DNA of 64,000 bases from Paenibacillus tianmuensis (GTDB lineage: Bacteria > Bacillota > Bacilli > Paenibacillales > NBRC-103111). This document shows positions 34,653 through 43,325 of the stretch, piece after piece. The notes below the pieces were generated by a model. The model worked only from the letters and a program-made list of their open reading frames with translations, was not told the DNA's origin and did not search any database. Every line of letters starts with the position of its first letter. Position 1 is the stretch's first letter. The translations under genes and the position numbers were made by a program. The stretch is taken from assembly GCF_900100345.1 (NCBI RefSeq), contig NZ_FMTT01000022.1, positions 22,003 to 86,002 on the forward strand, written 5' to 3'.

Positions 34653-34673
34653 AACCCGCAATGCTTGCGGGTT
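34653..34673 (-). terminator. Terminator after lanC
   Basis: AACCCGCA-AGCAT-TGCGGGTT followed by TTCC on the minus strand, 54 bases after the lanC stop. Confidence 0.65.
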
Positions 34674-34726
34674 GGAGTTTAAGCAAATATTCTTATACAA
34701 ATGGAACATTGGCAGGCAACCTTTGA

Positions 34727-36100
34727 TTAATGAACCAATAATACAAAATCCCAATCCGGGCTCTTTTTTGAAATCAAAGAAGCCAGTACCAAGGCCACCC
34801 CTGCACTACCCGTTAGAAATCCTGCTTCATCTACTTCTCCGTCTTTCCCCTTTTGATCATAATAACCAAATAATGAATCCGGATTATACATATCCAACAA
34901 ATCAACGACAAAGCGATCACGCATAGCGCTCAATCCTGGATGACCAGTGTCCGAATACATTCGTTGAATAAGATGCAATAGACCGCTTAATCCGTGACAC
35001 AGCGTGGCAGATGTTAAACCTCCTTTCGTCTCCATTCGCTGTTCAATCTCCAAATATGCGTTCAAACCTGATGAAATCCACTCTTCATTCTGTACGGCAT
35101 GTCCTGCAAGCCAAAGTGATCTTGCAATCCCAGGCGCACCATAACACCAAGAATCTCTATGTCCTCTGATACTGTCAGACTGTATTTCATCATGTAGCAG
35201 TTCTTCAAAAGAAACTCTTCCGGGCCAAATGGTTCCTGTAGAGTCCCTCATTTTCCATTTATTTACCCATTCCGCCAGTTTCCGAATATTTGCTTCGATA
35301 CTATCTGTAGTCCATCCATTTATTGCCGATAAACTCATAAACGATAACGGTCCCGTTATGCCATGAGACAACCCCAAATTAAAGTTTCCATGGGGATATT
35401 GAACCTTCTCTTGTTCCAAAAATTGGTCCTCCGAACTTATATGCCATGCTGGTATTATGTATCCGTTATAGCTTTTTTCGTCACAAAAAATATCGAACAA
35501 CTCAATAATTTGTTCCCAAATCATCTTCATTCGCGGTCGTTCGGGGAATAACATCACAACACGACCGATTCCGGCAAATCCTTGAATCGTGTCATATTGA
35601 TCCATTCGAAGCCGACCCACTACCCATTGTTCTTTACAGATTTGGACTTTCTGTAGCACCAATTCTTCGAACCAGGACGCTAGGGTATCCAACATCCCTA
35701 GATAACGGGTTCCCCCTCTTGATAAAGCTCGTACACCTACTAATACACCTGCAAGTCCGCTATAAAGCGATAAACTGTGAATATTTTGCTGTTCGAGAGA
35801 ACTTTGGATTTGCTGCAAATAATGATGCCCAATCCTATCCCAGCCTTCATCTGGGAACAAACGATCCATTTGACCCAGCAATAGACAAATCCCGGTAAAA
35901 CCATTCGCGAGAGTCAGATCTGACCAAGCATCGATCTTCATCCCTTCGATCTCTCGCTGCGGAACCTTCCGCATCATGGATTGTACCTCTTCCGGATCCT
36001 TGTAACGCTTGGCAATGCATCCCAACACATGCGCAACTCTTTCTTCTACCGGTCCATTTAACGGTCTCCAAGCTGTGGCTAACGTTCTCTCTTTTATCAT
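34727..36100 (-). CDS. lanC: Lanthionine cyclase LanC
   Basis: The 457-residue protein has the LanC double-barrel repeats (GFTGICLLL, GLAGVLVGV, GFAGIGR, HGITGPLSF, YGAPGIARSLW, HGLSGLLHL, GSAGVALVL). Zinc ligands are Cys319 in SWCYGAPG and Cys368-His369 in LCHGLSG; His246 is the conserved active-site His. It adds cysteine thiols to dehydrated Ser/Thr of the precursor to make the thioether rings. Start overlaps the transporter stop by four bases, so lanBTC are translated as a coupled unit. Confidence 0.95.
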   Translation of the reverse strand: MIKERTLATAWRPLNGPVEERVAHVLGCIAKRYKDPEEVQSMMRKVPQREIEGMKIDAWSDLTLANGFTGICLLLGQMDRLFPDEGWDRIGHHYLQQIQSSLEQQNIHSLSLYSGLAGVLVGVRALSRGGTRYLGMLDTLASWFEELVLQKVQICKEQWVVGRLRMDQYDTIQGFAGIGRVVMLFPERPRMKMIWEQIIELFDIFCDEKSYNGYIIPAWHISSEDQFLEQEKVQYPHGNFNLGLSHGITGPLSFMSLSAINGWTTDSIEANIRKLAEWVNKWKMRDSTGTIWPGRVSFEELLHDEIQSDSIRGHRDSWCYGAPGIARSLWLAGHAVQNEEWISSGLNAYLEIEQRMETKGGLTSATLCHGLSGLLHLIQRMYSDTGHPGLSAMRDRFVVDLLDMYNPDSLFGYYDQKGKDGEVDEAGFLTGSAGVALVLASLISKKSPDWDFVLLVH

Positions 36101-37980
36101 TTTCGGCCTCCTCCTGCGTACTCGACTCCAACTCCTTCATCTGTGAACGAACTCGCCTGTACACGGTACATTTGGGAATATATGCCGTCCAATTTGATAA
36201 GCTCTGCATGTGTTCCTTGTTCAACGATCTGGCCATTATCCATCACAAGAATCTTATCCGCGAGTCGTGCCGATGAGATGCGATGGGTGATGAATATCGC
36301 CATCCGTTCTTTCATTAAATCTTGGAACAACTGCAGCAAATTCTGCTCTGCCAGCGGGTCCAAAAAGGAAGTCGGTTCATCCAAAATATATACATCCGCA
36401 CTTCGAAAAAAAGCTCGAGCAATCGCAATACGCTGCCACTGCCCTCCCGAAAGTTGAAAACCCTCTTCAAACCATCTTCCCAACTGCGTGTCCAAACCAT
36501 AAGGCAGTTGCTTGATCGTTTGATCAATGGCCGCACACTTAGCCGCGTCCAGTAGCTGCTCATCTTGCTCTAGCTTATCCATGGATCCAAAACCTATATT
36601 ATGACGTACTGACATTTCATAATGTACAAAGTCTTGAAAAACAATGCCTATACGCTCTTGAATTTGTTGTAGATCATAATCGAGGATATTATGTCCATTT
36701 ACCTTAATGACACCTTGGTAATCTGCGTAAAGCTGCATCAGAAGCTTGACCAATGTCGATTTTCCTGATCCATTCTTACCTACAATGGCAATCGTTTGGC
36801 CTTTAGCCAAAGTAAAATGAAGATTTCGAATCGTGTCGCGGGATTGTCCCGAATAACGAAAAGAAACTCCTTCAAAAGAAATTTGCTCAATTCGAAAACT
36901 CTCATCACACGATACTTTAGGGGGAGTAAGCAACTGTTTCTGCCGCTGGACAGGATCTGATGTTGGCACTTTTAAAAATTGAAGCAACTGCTCCATATAA
37001 AGATTGCTTTGGGAAAATTTTATCATGCCATGGATCATCGCCTGCATCTGGCTCTGCGATAGCGTGATTGCCTGAATGTAGCCGTACAAACTTCCGATCA
37101 AGATTTCTTTATGGAAAGCTTCTTGGATCACAAGCCAAATCAACCAGAATAATAATGCAATTTCCAACATATCGTAAAGTAATTTAATACGGGTATATTT
37201 CATCAATATTCGCCGATCTACAAGCAAAAAACTTGTTAAAAAGTCGCGATAACGATTCAGCAAATAAGGGCCGAGTTGAAAAAGCTTCACTTCCTTAAAA
37301 GCGCTATCATTCGTCAACAAATAGGTCATATACCACGTTTGTCGATTTAGAGGAGTGCGATCCATATAAATGCGAAACTGTTCGCGATTAAGTTTTAATA
37401 GAGAATAGAATGAAATAGTAGAAATAATAAAAATAACAAGTACAACCCACCATTTCCATAAGATTAGTAAAACAGCGGAGGAAAGCATTGTAATGAGACT
37501 AGAAGCGATTCCCGCCATTTGCGTATATAGTTGATAGGGTCGGTATGACGATTCCTGATTCGCTCTCTTTAACTGGTCGTTTACCTCCGAATTTTCATAA
37601 TCCGCCAGACCCAATGTAGTCGATTTTTCACAAACCATAATATTTAGCGTATTCGATAGCAATGTCTGAAGAATTCCATCCACATAGCTTTGTACAGCAC
37701 TAATGACATTTTTCATCACGAATACAAGTATAAATAATGCAAATTGGGTTATTAGCCAAGCTTCTCCTTGTTTCCATGCCATTGAAACGCCATTTAGTAG
37801 ATTTTGCGTAACGATTAAGGTGGCCACAGGCATAATGCCTTGAATTATGTACAAGAGGACGCTTGTAAGCGTGTACCTCTTATTCATCCGGAATATCAGT
37901 TGGAATAGCTGCAATCCGTGCAGAACAGACCGCAGCACAGAACGCAATTCATGGTGCACACCCTCCTGACCGTTCGTCAT
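36097..37980 (-). CDS. lanT: Lantibiotic exporter LanT (NisT type)
   Basis: The 627-residue protein is a half-size ABC exporter: six membrane helices in residues 30-350, then the ATPase with Walker A GKNGSGKST, signature LSGGQWQR and Walker B VYILDEPTSFLD. There is no N-terminal C39 peptidase domain, so it exports the modified precursor with the leader still attached. It overlaps lanB and lanC by four bases on each side. Confidence 0.94.
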   Translation of the reverse strand: MTNGQEGVHHELRSVLRSVLHGLQLFQLIFRMNKRYTLTSVLLYIIQGIMPVATLIVTQNLLNGVSMAWKQGEAWLITQFALFILVFVMKNVISAVQSYVDGILQTLLSNTLNIMVCEKSTTLGLADYENSEVNDQLKRANQESSYRPYQLYTQMAGIASSLITMLSSAVLLILWKWWVVLVIFIISTISFYSLLKLNREQFRIYMDRTPLNRQTWYMTYLLTNDSAFKEVKLFQLGPYLLNRYRDFLTSFLLVDRRILMKYTRIKLLYDMLEIALLFWLIWLVIQEAFHKEILIGSLYGYIQAITLSQSQMQAMIHGMIKFSQSNLYMEQLLQFLKVPTSDPVQRQKQLLTPPKVSCDESFRIEQISFEGVSFRYSGQSRDTIRNLHFTLAKGQTIAIVGKNGSGKSTLVKLLMQLYADYQGVIKVNGHNILDYDLQQIQERIGIVFQDFVHYEMSVRHNIGFGSMDKLEQDEQLLDAAKCAAIDQTIKQLPYGLDTQLGRWFEEGFQLSGGQWQRIAIARAFFRSADVYILDEPTSFLDPLAEQNLLQLFQDLMKERMAIFITHRISSARLADKILVMDNGQIVEQGTHAELIKLDGIYSQMYRVQASSFTDEGVGVEYAGGGRK

Positions 37981-40900
37981 TGGAATGTCCTCCGGTACTG
38001 CACCAAGCTATTCATGGCATGGCGAGCCATAATCATTACCTTGCGCTCCTGATCCCGATCCGTTCCAAGGAACCGATTCAGATGCATATGAATTATACTG
38101 AACAATATGTCGTCTTTTGTGTTCGAAAGGACGCCCTTCTTCTCTTGATCCAGCAGCGTTTCCCAGTAACACCTCACCGCTGCTTCTCTTGTCTTAACAA
38201 TTCGATAAACCACATCTCCCTCTGGATGAGACGGCTTTACTCCATTTTCTCCGCCTAACATCTGCATAAACAGCCGACGCTCTTGACGAAAATCATCCAG
38301 ATAATCCTTCACATTGAATTTTTCATTAAGAAGTTCGTAAACCTCCTGCCCCTTGTTGCCAAATTGGTACAATAAATAAATCACACTTAGAACAGCTACG
38401 TTTTCCTTGCTAAGTTGTATCTGTTGGAATCGAATCAAACGAACAAGATTGGAGGTTACTTCGCTATCGGCAGCGAACAGCCGCTCGGCCAAGAGCATCA
38501 GTTCCGGTCCGCCATACCGTTCAATTTCCGGTTCATACGTATCTATAATGACCTTTGAGATCACTCCCTCCTGTAGTAATGTTTTTGTCCAATTGTGAAA
38601 GATACGTACAAACTGTGCTTCTTCTTTTGATATTTTGAAGCGAGCTCTAATGTGACGATTCGGATCGGAATAGCGAATAAAATACGCCTGATCGACAACC
38701 CCCTCCTCCCGACATTCTCGAACAAACCCTTCCCAATAACGCCCAATAAATTCGTCTTGACGGGTACCCAGACCATATAACTTGGCATAAAACCAAGGCC
38801 CGCCCGGTAAATGTATATGCCGGATTTCTTCTACGAGCGGCTTCGTATCTATTTCGCTCGTTGCGGCGATTTCTTCTAATGAGCATGTCTGTCCGCTCCC
38901 GCGCACGAGCGGAAACACGAATTCCGCAACCACCCGGCCATCGCTTCGATGAATAGGTAATTCCTCAAATCCTCCTATATGTTCGATTAACGTTACTTTA
39001 GCGTTTGATTTTAAATCTTTGCATATCTCTTCTACGTGCAGTGGATGATCAAGGTCAAGCAAGATTCGATTATCGAACTGAATCATATACACAAAACGGG
39101 GTACCTTCCACTCCTCCCGAAATTGTTGAACGACGAGTCCCAGATTCTCGACGTTTTCTTTCCCAGTCGTTATTTGAGAGATTTGAATTCTCCATGTCGC
39201 CGGGCAAAGTATAATCTTTTCATACCGCAAACGCGGCGTAAAGGGAGATTGGGCCAGCGACCCCCATTCTATTACCGACCATGGTCTGTACCCTTCTTGA
39301 CTAACTTCCATTAAAAAGCGATAGACATTTGGGGCATTTCGGTAATTCAACATATGGCCGGCTGTAGGAACCACTTCTCGATTATGTTTTCGTGACTTCA
39401 GGTAAAATCGATTATGTCGTACACCAACCACAAGATCAGAGACATGAATTTGTTGTCCGGCTGGCATAGTATGATTCGTACCAATAGCTATTTCATACTT
39501 ACGAAAATTTTCCGTGAGCACAACATTAGTAGACCTCCCTACACTTGGAAGATACGAAATCTCAGCGAATAGCTTACTAGGGGATAAGCGTTGTTCTTCC
39601 TGATGAATTATGTTAAACGTCTCTTTAAAGCGGTCACCGAACAAGTCAATAAAGCGCCCAAATGTCCTGCCTGCTCCGTCAGAGCCTGGATTAGGACTTA
39701 AAACCAAAGTGTATTCTCCATCGTCGAGCTTCTGATGATTGTGTGCAACCAGCTGAAAGTATAATTCCATAGACGGTAGGGGGATTAACTCCTGAGATTT
39801 GTTATCATCCATGAGTTGTTCGACCATTTCATCCGTGAGCATAACTTCTTGTTCGCCTCTATGCAGGCAGGATACGAACCATTGTAAAAGGAACTGTTCT
39901 TGTTTTGCCACTGTATTCGTTAACCGGCGTCGATGGCTCTGAGGGTTACTATACGTAGCGGGAGCCCCTAAACCCATTTCTTCATCAAGCAATTCGAGGA
40001 TTGGAACTTCACGGTATGGTCCATAATTTTCCAAAAACTCATTACAGTATTCTTCTAGGTGCCTGTTCCTTCGTGATGAAGTTCGGCAAAGCAATTGTGC
40101 CGCTTTCTCCACATCTTTACGAATTCGATCAGTCAAAGTAATTGACCGGTCTTCTAAAGACAAGTCAATTTGTAATGGAGACTTCACATTCATAATCTCA
40201 TTCATGGCTTTGCGCAATTGCGACAGCATTTCTTCACCCTGACCTACAGGAAGTAAGTTATACTTAAAAATGTCCTCTCGAATCCGATGAAGCTTATCTT
40301 TCAAATCCTCCATTCCCGTTATCGAATCTAATACAGACATCACATGTCCCAATGGATCTGTTGTCGTCGTTGGAGGTCTTAACTCCGAAATTAAAAATTC
40401 TTGTTCAAAAAGCTGCCAAACATAATGTTCAATTGTCTCTATTTCGGCTTTTTTGAAACGCTCCCGAATCCAAGAGATTAGTTTTGAATAAGAGATCGGA
40501 TTCGTGCAAGCATCCATCACACAGTCAAATACAGCCGATGCACGAACAGATACGCTTTCGTTCCCCCCCTCGCCCAGTCCTCCATATCTTGTAGTATAAG
40601 GAAGCTTCGCTCTATTCCCCTGACGATATATTAAGGTATTGCGCTGAATCTTAAGTTGGCATACAACCTCACGTTTATTCTCTAGGCTTCCTATAATTTT
40701 TAATAACCATTCCATATCAGGCCTTGCATGTTTAACGTAAGTATCGATTCCGTTTAAATTAAGCCGAGATCGTTCTCCGAATTTCCCATACGTGACTCCC
40801 GAAAACAAACCAAATGGTGTCGGTCGAGTCATCATTCTTAATAAATAACGCATGAATCCTTTTACTACTTGCCCGCGTTTGCGTAAATTATCTTCGTTAC

Positions 40901-41126
40901 CGAGGTGAACAAGTGACTCAAGCAAGTTTGGACTTGCCGCCGCGATCGCTTCACGAATGATGCTATCTTCGGACAATTCTATAAGATAGGCTAATGAGGT
41001 TCTCTTCAACGTTAGCGGTTCTTCACCTTCGGTCAGAAAATATTTAGAAAATAAGTCGAAAGGCAAGATAGGCGCGCGAACCATAAAAAAGTCCATAGCT
41101 CGATAAATACTAGTCTCCGTTGGCAT
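37977..41126 (-). CDS. lanB: Lantibiotic dehydratase LanB, full length
   Basis: The 1049-residue protein is the full-length NisB form: N-terminal glutamylation domain (about 1-700, starting RAPILPFDLFSKYF, with TRPTPFGLFSG) and C-terminal elimination domain (about 750-1049, with WFYAKLYGLGTRQDEFIGRYWEGFV and FIRYSDPNRHIRARF). It uses Glu-tRNA to glutamylate Ser and Thr of the precursor and then eliminates glutamate to give Dha and Dhb. GGAGGGG precedes the ATG. A hairpin separates it from lanA. Confidence 0.96.
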   Translation of the reverse strand: MPTETSIYRAMDFFMVRAPILPFDLFSKYFLTEGEEPLTLKRTSLAYLIELSEDSIIREAIAAASPNLLESLVHLGNEDNLRKRGQVVKGFMRYLLRMMTRPTPFGLFSGVTYGKFGERSRLNLNGIDTYVKHARPDMEWLLKIIGSLENKREVVCQLKIQRNTLIYRQGNRAKLPYTTRYGGLGEGGNESVSVRASAVFDCVMDACTNPISYSKLISWIRERFKKAEIETIEHYVWQLFEQEFLISELRPPTTTTDPLGHVMSVLDSITGMEDLKDKLHRIREDIFKYNLLPVGQGEEMLSQLRKAMNEIMNVKSPLQIDLSLEDRSITLTDRIRKDVEKAAQLLCRTSSRRNRHLEEYCNEFLENYGPYREVPILELLDEEMGLGAPATYSNPQSHRRRLTNTVAKQEQFLLQWFVSCLHRGEQEVMLTDEMVEQLMDDNKSQELIPLPSMELYFQLVAHNHQKLDDGEYTLVLSPNPGSDGAGRTFGRFIDLFGDRFKETFNIIHQEEQRLSPSKLFAEISYLPSVGRSTNVVLTENFRKYEIAIGTNHTMPAGQQIHVSDLVVGVRHNRFYLKSRKHNREVVPTAGHMLNYRNAPNVYRFLMEVSQEGYRPWSVIEWGSLAQSPFTPRLRYEKIILCPATWRIQISQITTGKENVENLGLVVQQFREEWKVPRFVYMIQFDNRILLDLDHPLHVEEICKDLKSNAKVTLIEHIGGFEELPIHRSDGRVVAEFVFPLVRGSGQTCSLEEIAATSEIDTKPLVEEIRHIHLPGGPWFYAKLYGLGTRQDEFIGRYWEGFVRECREEGVVDQAYFIRYSDPNRHIRARFKISKEEAQFVRIFHNWTKTLLQEGVISKVIIDTYEPEIERYGGPELMLLAERLFAADSEVTSNLVRLIRFQQIQLSKENVAVLSVIYLLYQFGNKGQEVYELLNEKFNVKDYLDDFRQERRLFMQMLGGENGVKPSHPEGDVVYRIVKTREAAVRCYWETLLDQEKKGVLSNTKDDILFSIIHMHLNRFLGTDRDQERKVMIMARHAMNSLVQYRRTFQ

Positions 41127-41166
41127 TTGGCCCCTCCGTTCTCAGCTGTTGTTCCTAATGTGAAAA

Positions 41167-41188
41167 GAGGGACTAAATAAGTCCCCCC
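41167..41188 (-). terminator. Attenuator between lanA and lanB
   Basis: GGGACT-TATTT-AGTCCC followed by TCTTTT on the minus strand, 62 bases downstream of lanA. It should stop most transcripts after lanA and let a fraction read into lanBTC, giving excess precursor. Confidence 0.7.
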
Positions 41189-41249
41189 CTACCAACAAAT
41201 CAATCGTATAACAAATTTTACAAATAATTATGAAAACAACTTGTCATTA

Positions 41250-41423
41250 TTAGCACAGAGCGCCAATGTTGGTAAAGCAACGACCGCAAGTATCAACGCA
41301 AGTATTCTTCGTTTCACCATCGCCACATCCCCAACTGCAGTCAACAACACTTGTTACTTGGGGTGTAATAGAACCTTGAGACTTGTTCACCTGTATATCC
41401 AAGTCAAATTGATTGTCAGCCAT
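41250..41423 (-). CDS. lanA: Class I lantibiotic precursor LanA (paenicidin-like)
   Basis: A 57-residue ORF starts at the ATG at 41423 after AGGAAGGAGG. The leader (residues 1-22) carries FDLDIQ at 6-11, the box bound by LanB/LanC, and ends GSITPQ. The core (23-57) begins VTSVVDC, like the ITSISLC start of nisin, and has six Cys (29, 33, 42, 46, 49, 57) and seven Ser/Thr (24, 25, 30, 38, 41, 45, 51). The ending RCFTNIGALC and the spacing resemble paenicidin of Paenibacillus as I remember it, with about half the core residues different. It should be dehydrated by LanB, cyclised by LanC and exported by LanT. The cleavage site after Gln22 is inferred by alignment to nisin. Confidence 0.93.
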   Translation of the reverse strand: MADNQFDLDIQVNKSQGSITPQVTSVVDCSWGCGDGETKNTCVDTCGRCFTNIGALC

Positions 41424-41454
41424 TAGAATCTACCTCCTTCCTATCAGTTTTTAT

Positions 41455-41510
41455 ATGAACAATATTATCGAATCGATTATTATCACTCGAAATATTGTCA
41501 TATATGGGTG
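41455..41510 (-). promoter_or_regulatory. lanA promoter region with inverted repeats
   Basis: An AT-rich stretch with GATAAT boxes at about 41470 and 41485 and an imperfect palindrome around ATCGAATCGAT, flanked by AATATT on both sides. A precise -35/-10 pair with normal spacing could not be fixed. A likely target of the local regulators. Confidence 0.4.
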
Positions 41511-41640
41511 CAATCTTTCATTTGAAGTTGTTCGCTTCAATGATTAAATTGTAACTCGAGAATTTAATCGAAATAAGTCTACATATGTATTATTTTTATT
41601 TATTTAGAAAATTGAGGATTATACTAATAGATATACGAGA

Positions 41641-41695
41641 AAAAAATAGCCTGTCCTACCCATCTTTCCACGGCATAGGATCAGGCTATTTTTTG
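41641..41695. terminator. Bidirectional terminator
   Basis: AAAAATAGCCTG-TCCTA and TAGGA-TCAGGCTATTTTTT make a long stem with a loop of about 18 bases; it ends the DUF1963 gene transcript and marks the right border of the AT-rich lantibiotic locus. Confidence 0.9.
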
Positions 41696-41724
41696 CGTAC
41701 GTTAATCCCGCATGTCGCAGCTGC

Positions 41725-42438
41725 TCAAAAACAGTCCCAGGTCATGCACCATTCGTTCGTTCGCGGGTCCCGGGAAAAGTAGGCACTGCCGGAGTGGTGT
41801 CCCCACATGAGGTTGCCTTTTCCCGTCGAATCGATCTGCAGCACGAACTCGAACGGCTCGTCAACCGACGTGCTGGGCTGAATAAAGCAAGGATGTCCTC
41901 CGACTTTAAATCCGTTATGCAGCTCGATCAGATCATGGTAATCCTCAATCTCGCCTTCGTCTCTCAGTTGCAGGATCAAATCCCGGACGTCCTCCGGAAT
42001 GTCTCCCCCATCCCATACGGGATAGTCTTCCACCGGCTCGCCCGGCCGCATCGGAAACGGCTTCAAATGCGAGCTCGTCTTCATCTGCTCTAACGGCGAC
42101 AGTTCTTCCAACGACGCGTAGGTGCGGATCAGCCAGTTCGTTCCGTTCGGGTCTTCGTCCTGCGGATGATTCGGTCCGAAAAAGATCGTGAGAAATGCTA
42201 CATCCTTGAGAGCCTCGGGCACGCAATCCAGCGCGGACAAGTTCACTTGTCCCAAAGCCCACATCGGCGTCCCATCTGGATTCGTTGGCCACCTTTCGTC
42301 GCGCGCGGCGACCGTCACCTTGCCGAACCAAGGTGTGAGCGGGTCCTCCGGCGGACGAAAGCCGCCGATTTCGAACACGACGGCGGGCCGCATTAGGCTC
42401 TTTTTAATTTTTTCAATAGACTCTACGGTTTCGTTCAT
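41725..42438 (-). CDS. DUF1963/YwqG-like protein
   Basis: The ATG at 42438 with GGGAG before it gives 237 residues. Family marks are FGKVTVAARDERWP, MWALGQVNLSALD, LTIFFG, KVGGHPCFIQ and LLQIDS-like FVLQIDSTGKGNLMWGHHSGSAYFSRD near the end. DUF1963 proteins are cytoplasmic with unknown function; the closing half is a beta-rich fold also seen in toxin-immunity neighbourhoods. The reading frame stays open for another 66 codons upstream with a protein-like composition, but no ribosome-binding site supports the longer form. Confidence 0.8.
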   Translation of the reverse strand: MNETVESIEKIKKSLMRPAVVFEIGGFRPPEDPLTPWFGKVTVAARDERWPTNPDGTPMWALGQVNLSALDCVPEALKDVAFLTIFFGPNHPQDEDPNGTNWLIRTYASLEELSPLEQMKTSSHLKPFPMRPGEPVEDYPVWDGGDIPEDVRDLILQLRDEGEIEDYHDLIELHNGFKVGGHPCFIQPSTSVDEPFEFVLQIDSTGKGNLMWGHHSGSAYFSRDPRTNEWCMTWDCF

Positions 42439-42665
42439 CTCCCAATCCCCCGTTACCTTTTTTTCATTTCGCAAACGATATTCACGATGAGTGAGACAGG
42501 CTGCTTCCCTGCACCAAAGCCGCTCCCTGCCAATGAAAACATGCTTCGTTAACGGAGCCATAGCGCAATCGTTGCCATAGAGCACGATCACCGAAGGGTC
42601 CTCTTCCGGGCGACAATGTGCGCCCCCAATCGCCACGACATGCTTGCTCCGATGCTCTCCCCCCG

Positions 42666-43136
42666 TTACCCGTCCTTGCGGGAACGCCCGCTCTCCAAAC
42701 CGCGGTTGTAATCACTTAAATATTGGCTTAAACGAGCAACCTGCTCGCTAAAATGGTCCAGCTCCTCCGGAGGCACCTGCGCAAAAATAACATCCGCGTG
42801 CTCGGAAAACTGTTGCCTCCAGCGAAGCAATTGCTCCTTCCCCAGCTCCGTCAACCGGACATTCATGATGCGCCGGTCCTCTTCGGAGCGCATCCGTTCC
42901 ACCCATTGCTTTTCTTCCAATTTGTCAACGAGATTGGAGGCTGCGCCGATGGTGATACCCAGAACCTCGGCAGTATCGTTGATTTTCATCGATTCCTTAT
43001 GCTCCAGCTTGAAGATCAGCGCCACTGCGGACGGCGGAACCTCCACCACCGAACTGAGCAGACACAGCGTCTGGTTCAGCTTGCGGTTCATGTCCAGAAG
43101 GCTGTGCCACAACGTATTCATTGAATTCGAAGGCAT
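42666..43136 (-). CDS. MarR family transcriptional regulator
   Basis: The 156-residue protein has the MarR winged helix: MKINDTAEVLGITIGAASNLVDKLEEKQWVERMRSEEDRRIMNVRLTELGKE. AAGGTGGG precedes the ATG. It is divergent from an MFS exporter with a perfect palindrome in between and should repress that gene until a phenolic or cationic compound binds. Confidence 0.92.
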   Translation of the reverse strand: MPSNSMNTLWHSLLDMNRKLNQTLCLLSSVVEVPPSAVALIFKLEHKESMKINDTAEVLGITIGAASNLVDKLEEKQWVERMRSEEDRRIMNVRLTELGKEQLLRWRQQFSEHADVIFAQVPPEELDHFSEQVARLSQYLSDYNRGLESGRSRKDG

Positions 43137-43214
43137 AAGCGACCCACCTTAACATCGTTCTCTTTCCATACTACACCATACCCGAGGCAAAAGAAAAATT
43201 TAACATAAACCCCG

Positions 43215-43244
43215 TTGACAACATCCGGGACAGTGATATATATT
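43215..43244 (+). promoter_or_regulatory. Promoter of the MFS exporter
   Basis: TTGACA at 43215-43220, 18-base spacer, TATATT at 43239-43244. Confidence 0.7.
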
Positions 43245-43252
43245 TTAGCGCA

Positions 43253-43275
43253 AATACTATTTCTACAATAGTATT
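43253..43275. promoter_or_regulatory. MarR operator
   Basis: AATACTATT-TCTAC-AATAGTATT is a perfect 9-bp inverted repeat directly downstream of the -10 box, so a bound repressor would block the start of transcription. Confidence 0.8.
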
Positions 43276-43325
43276 ATTGGAGAAGTATTCAGTTCCATTT
43301 TCTCATAAGGAGGCTGCCATTTGTT

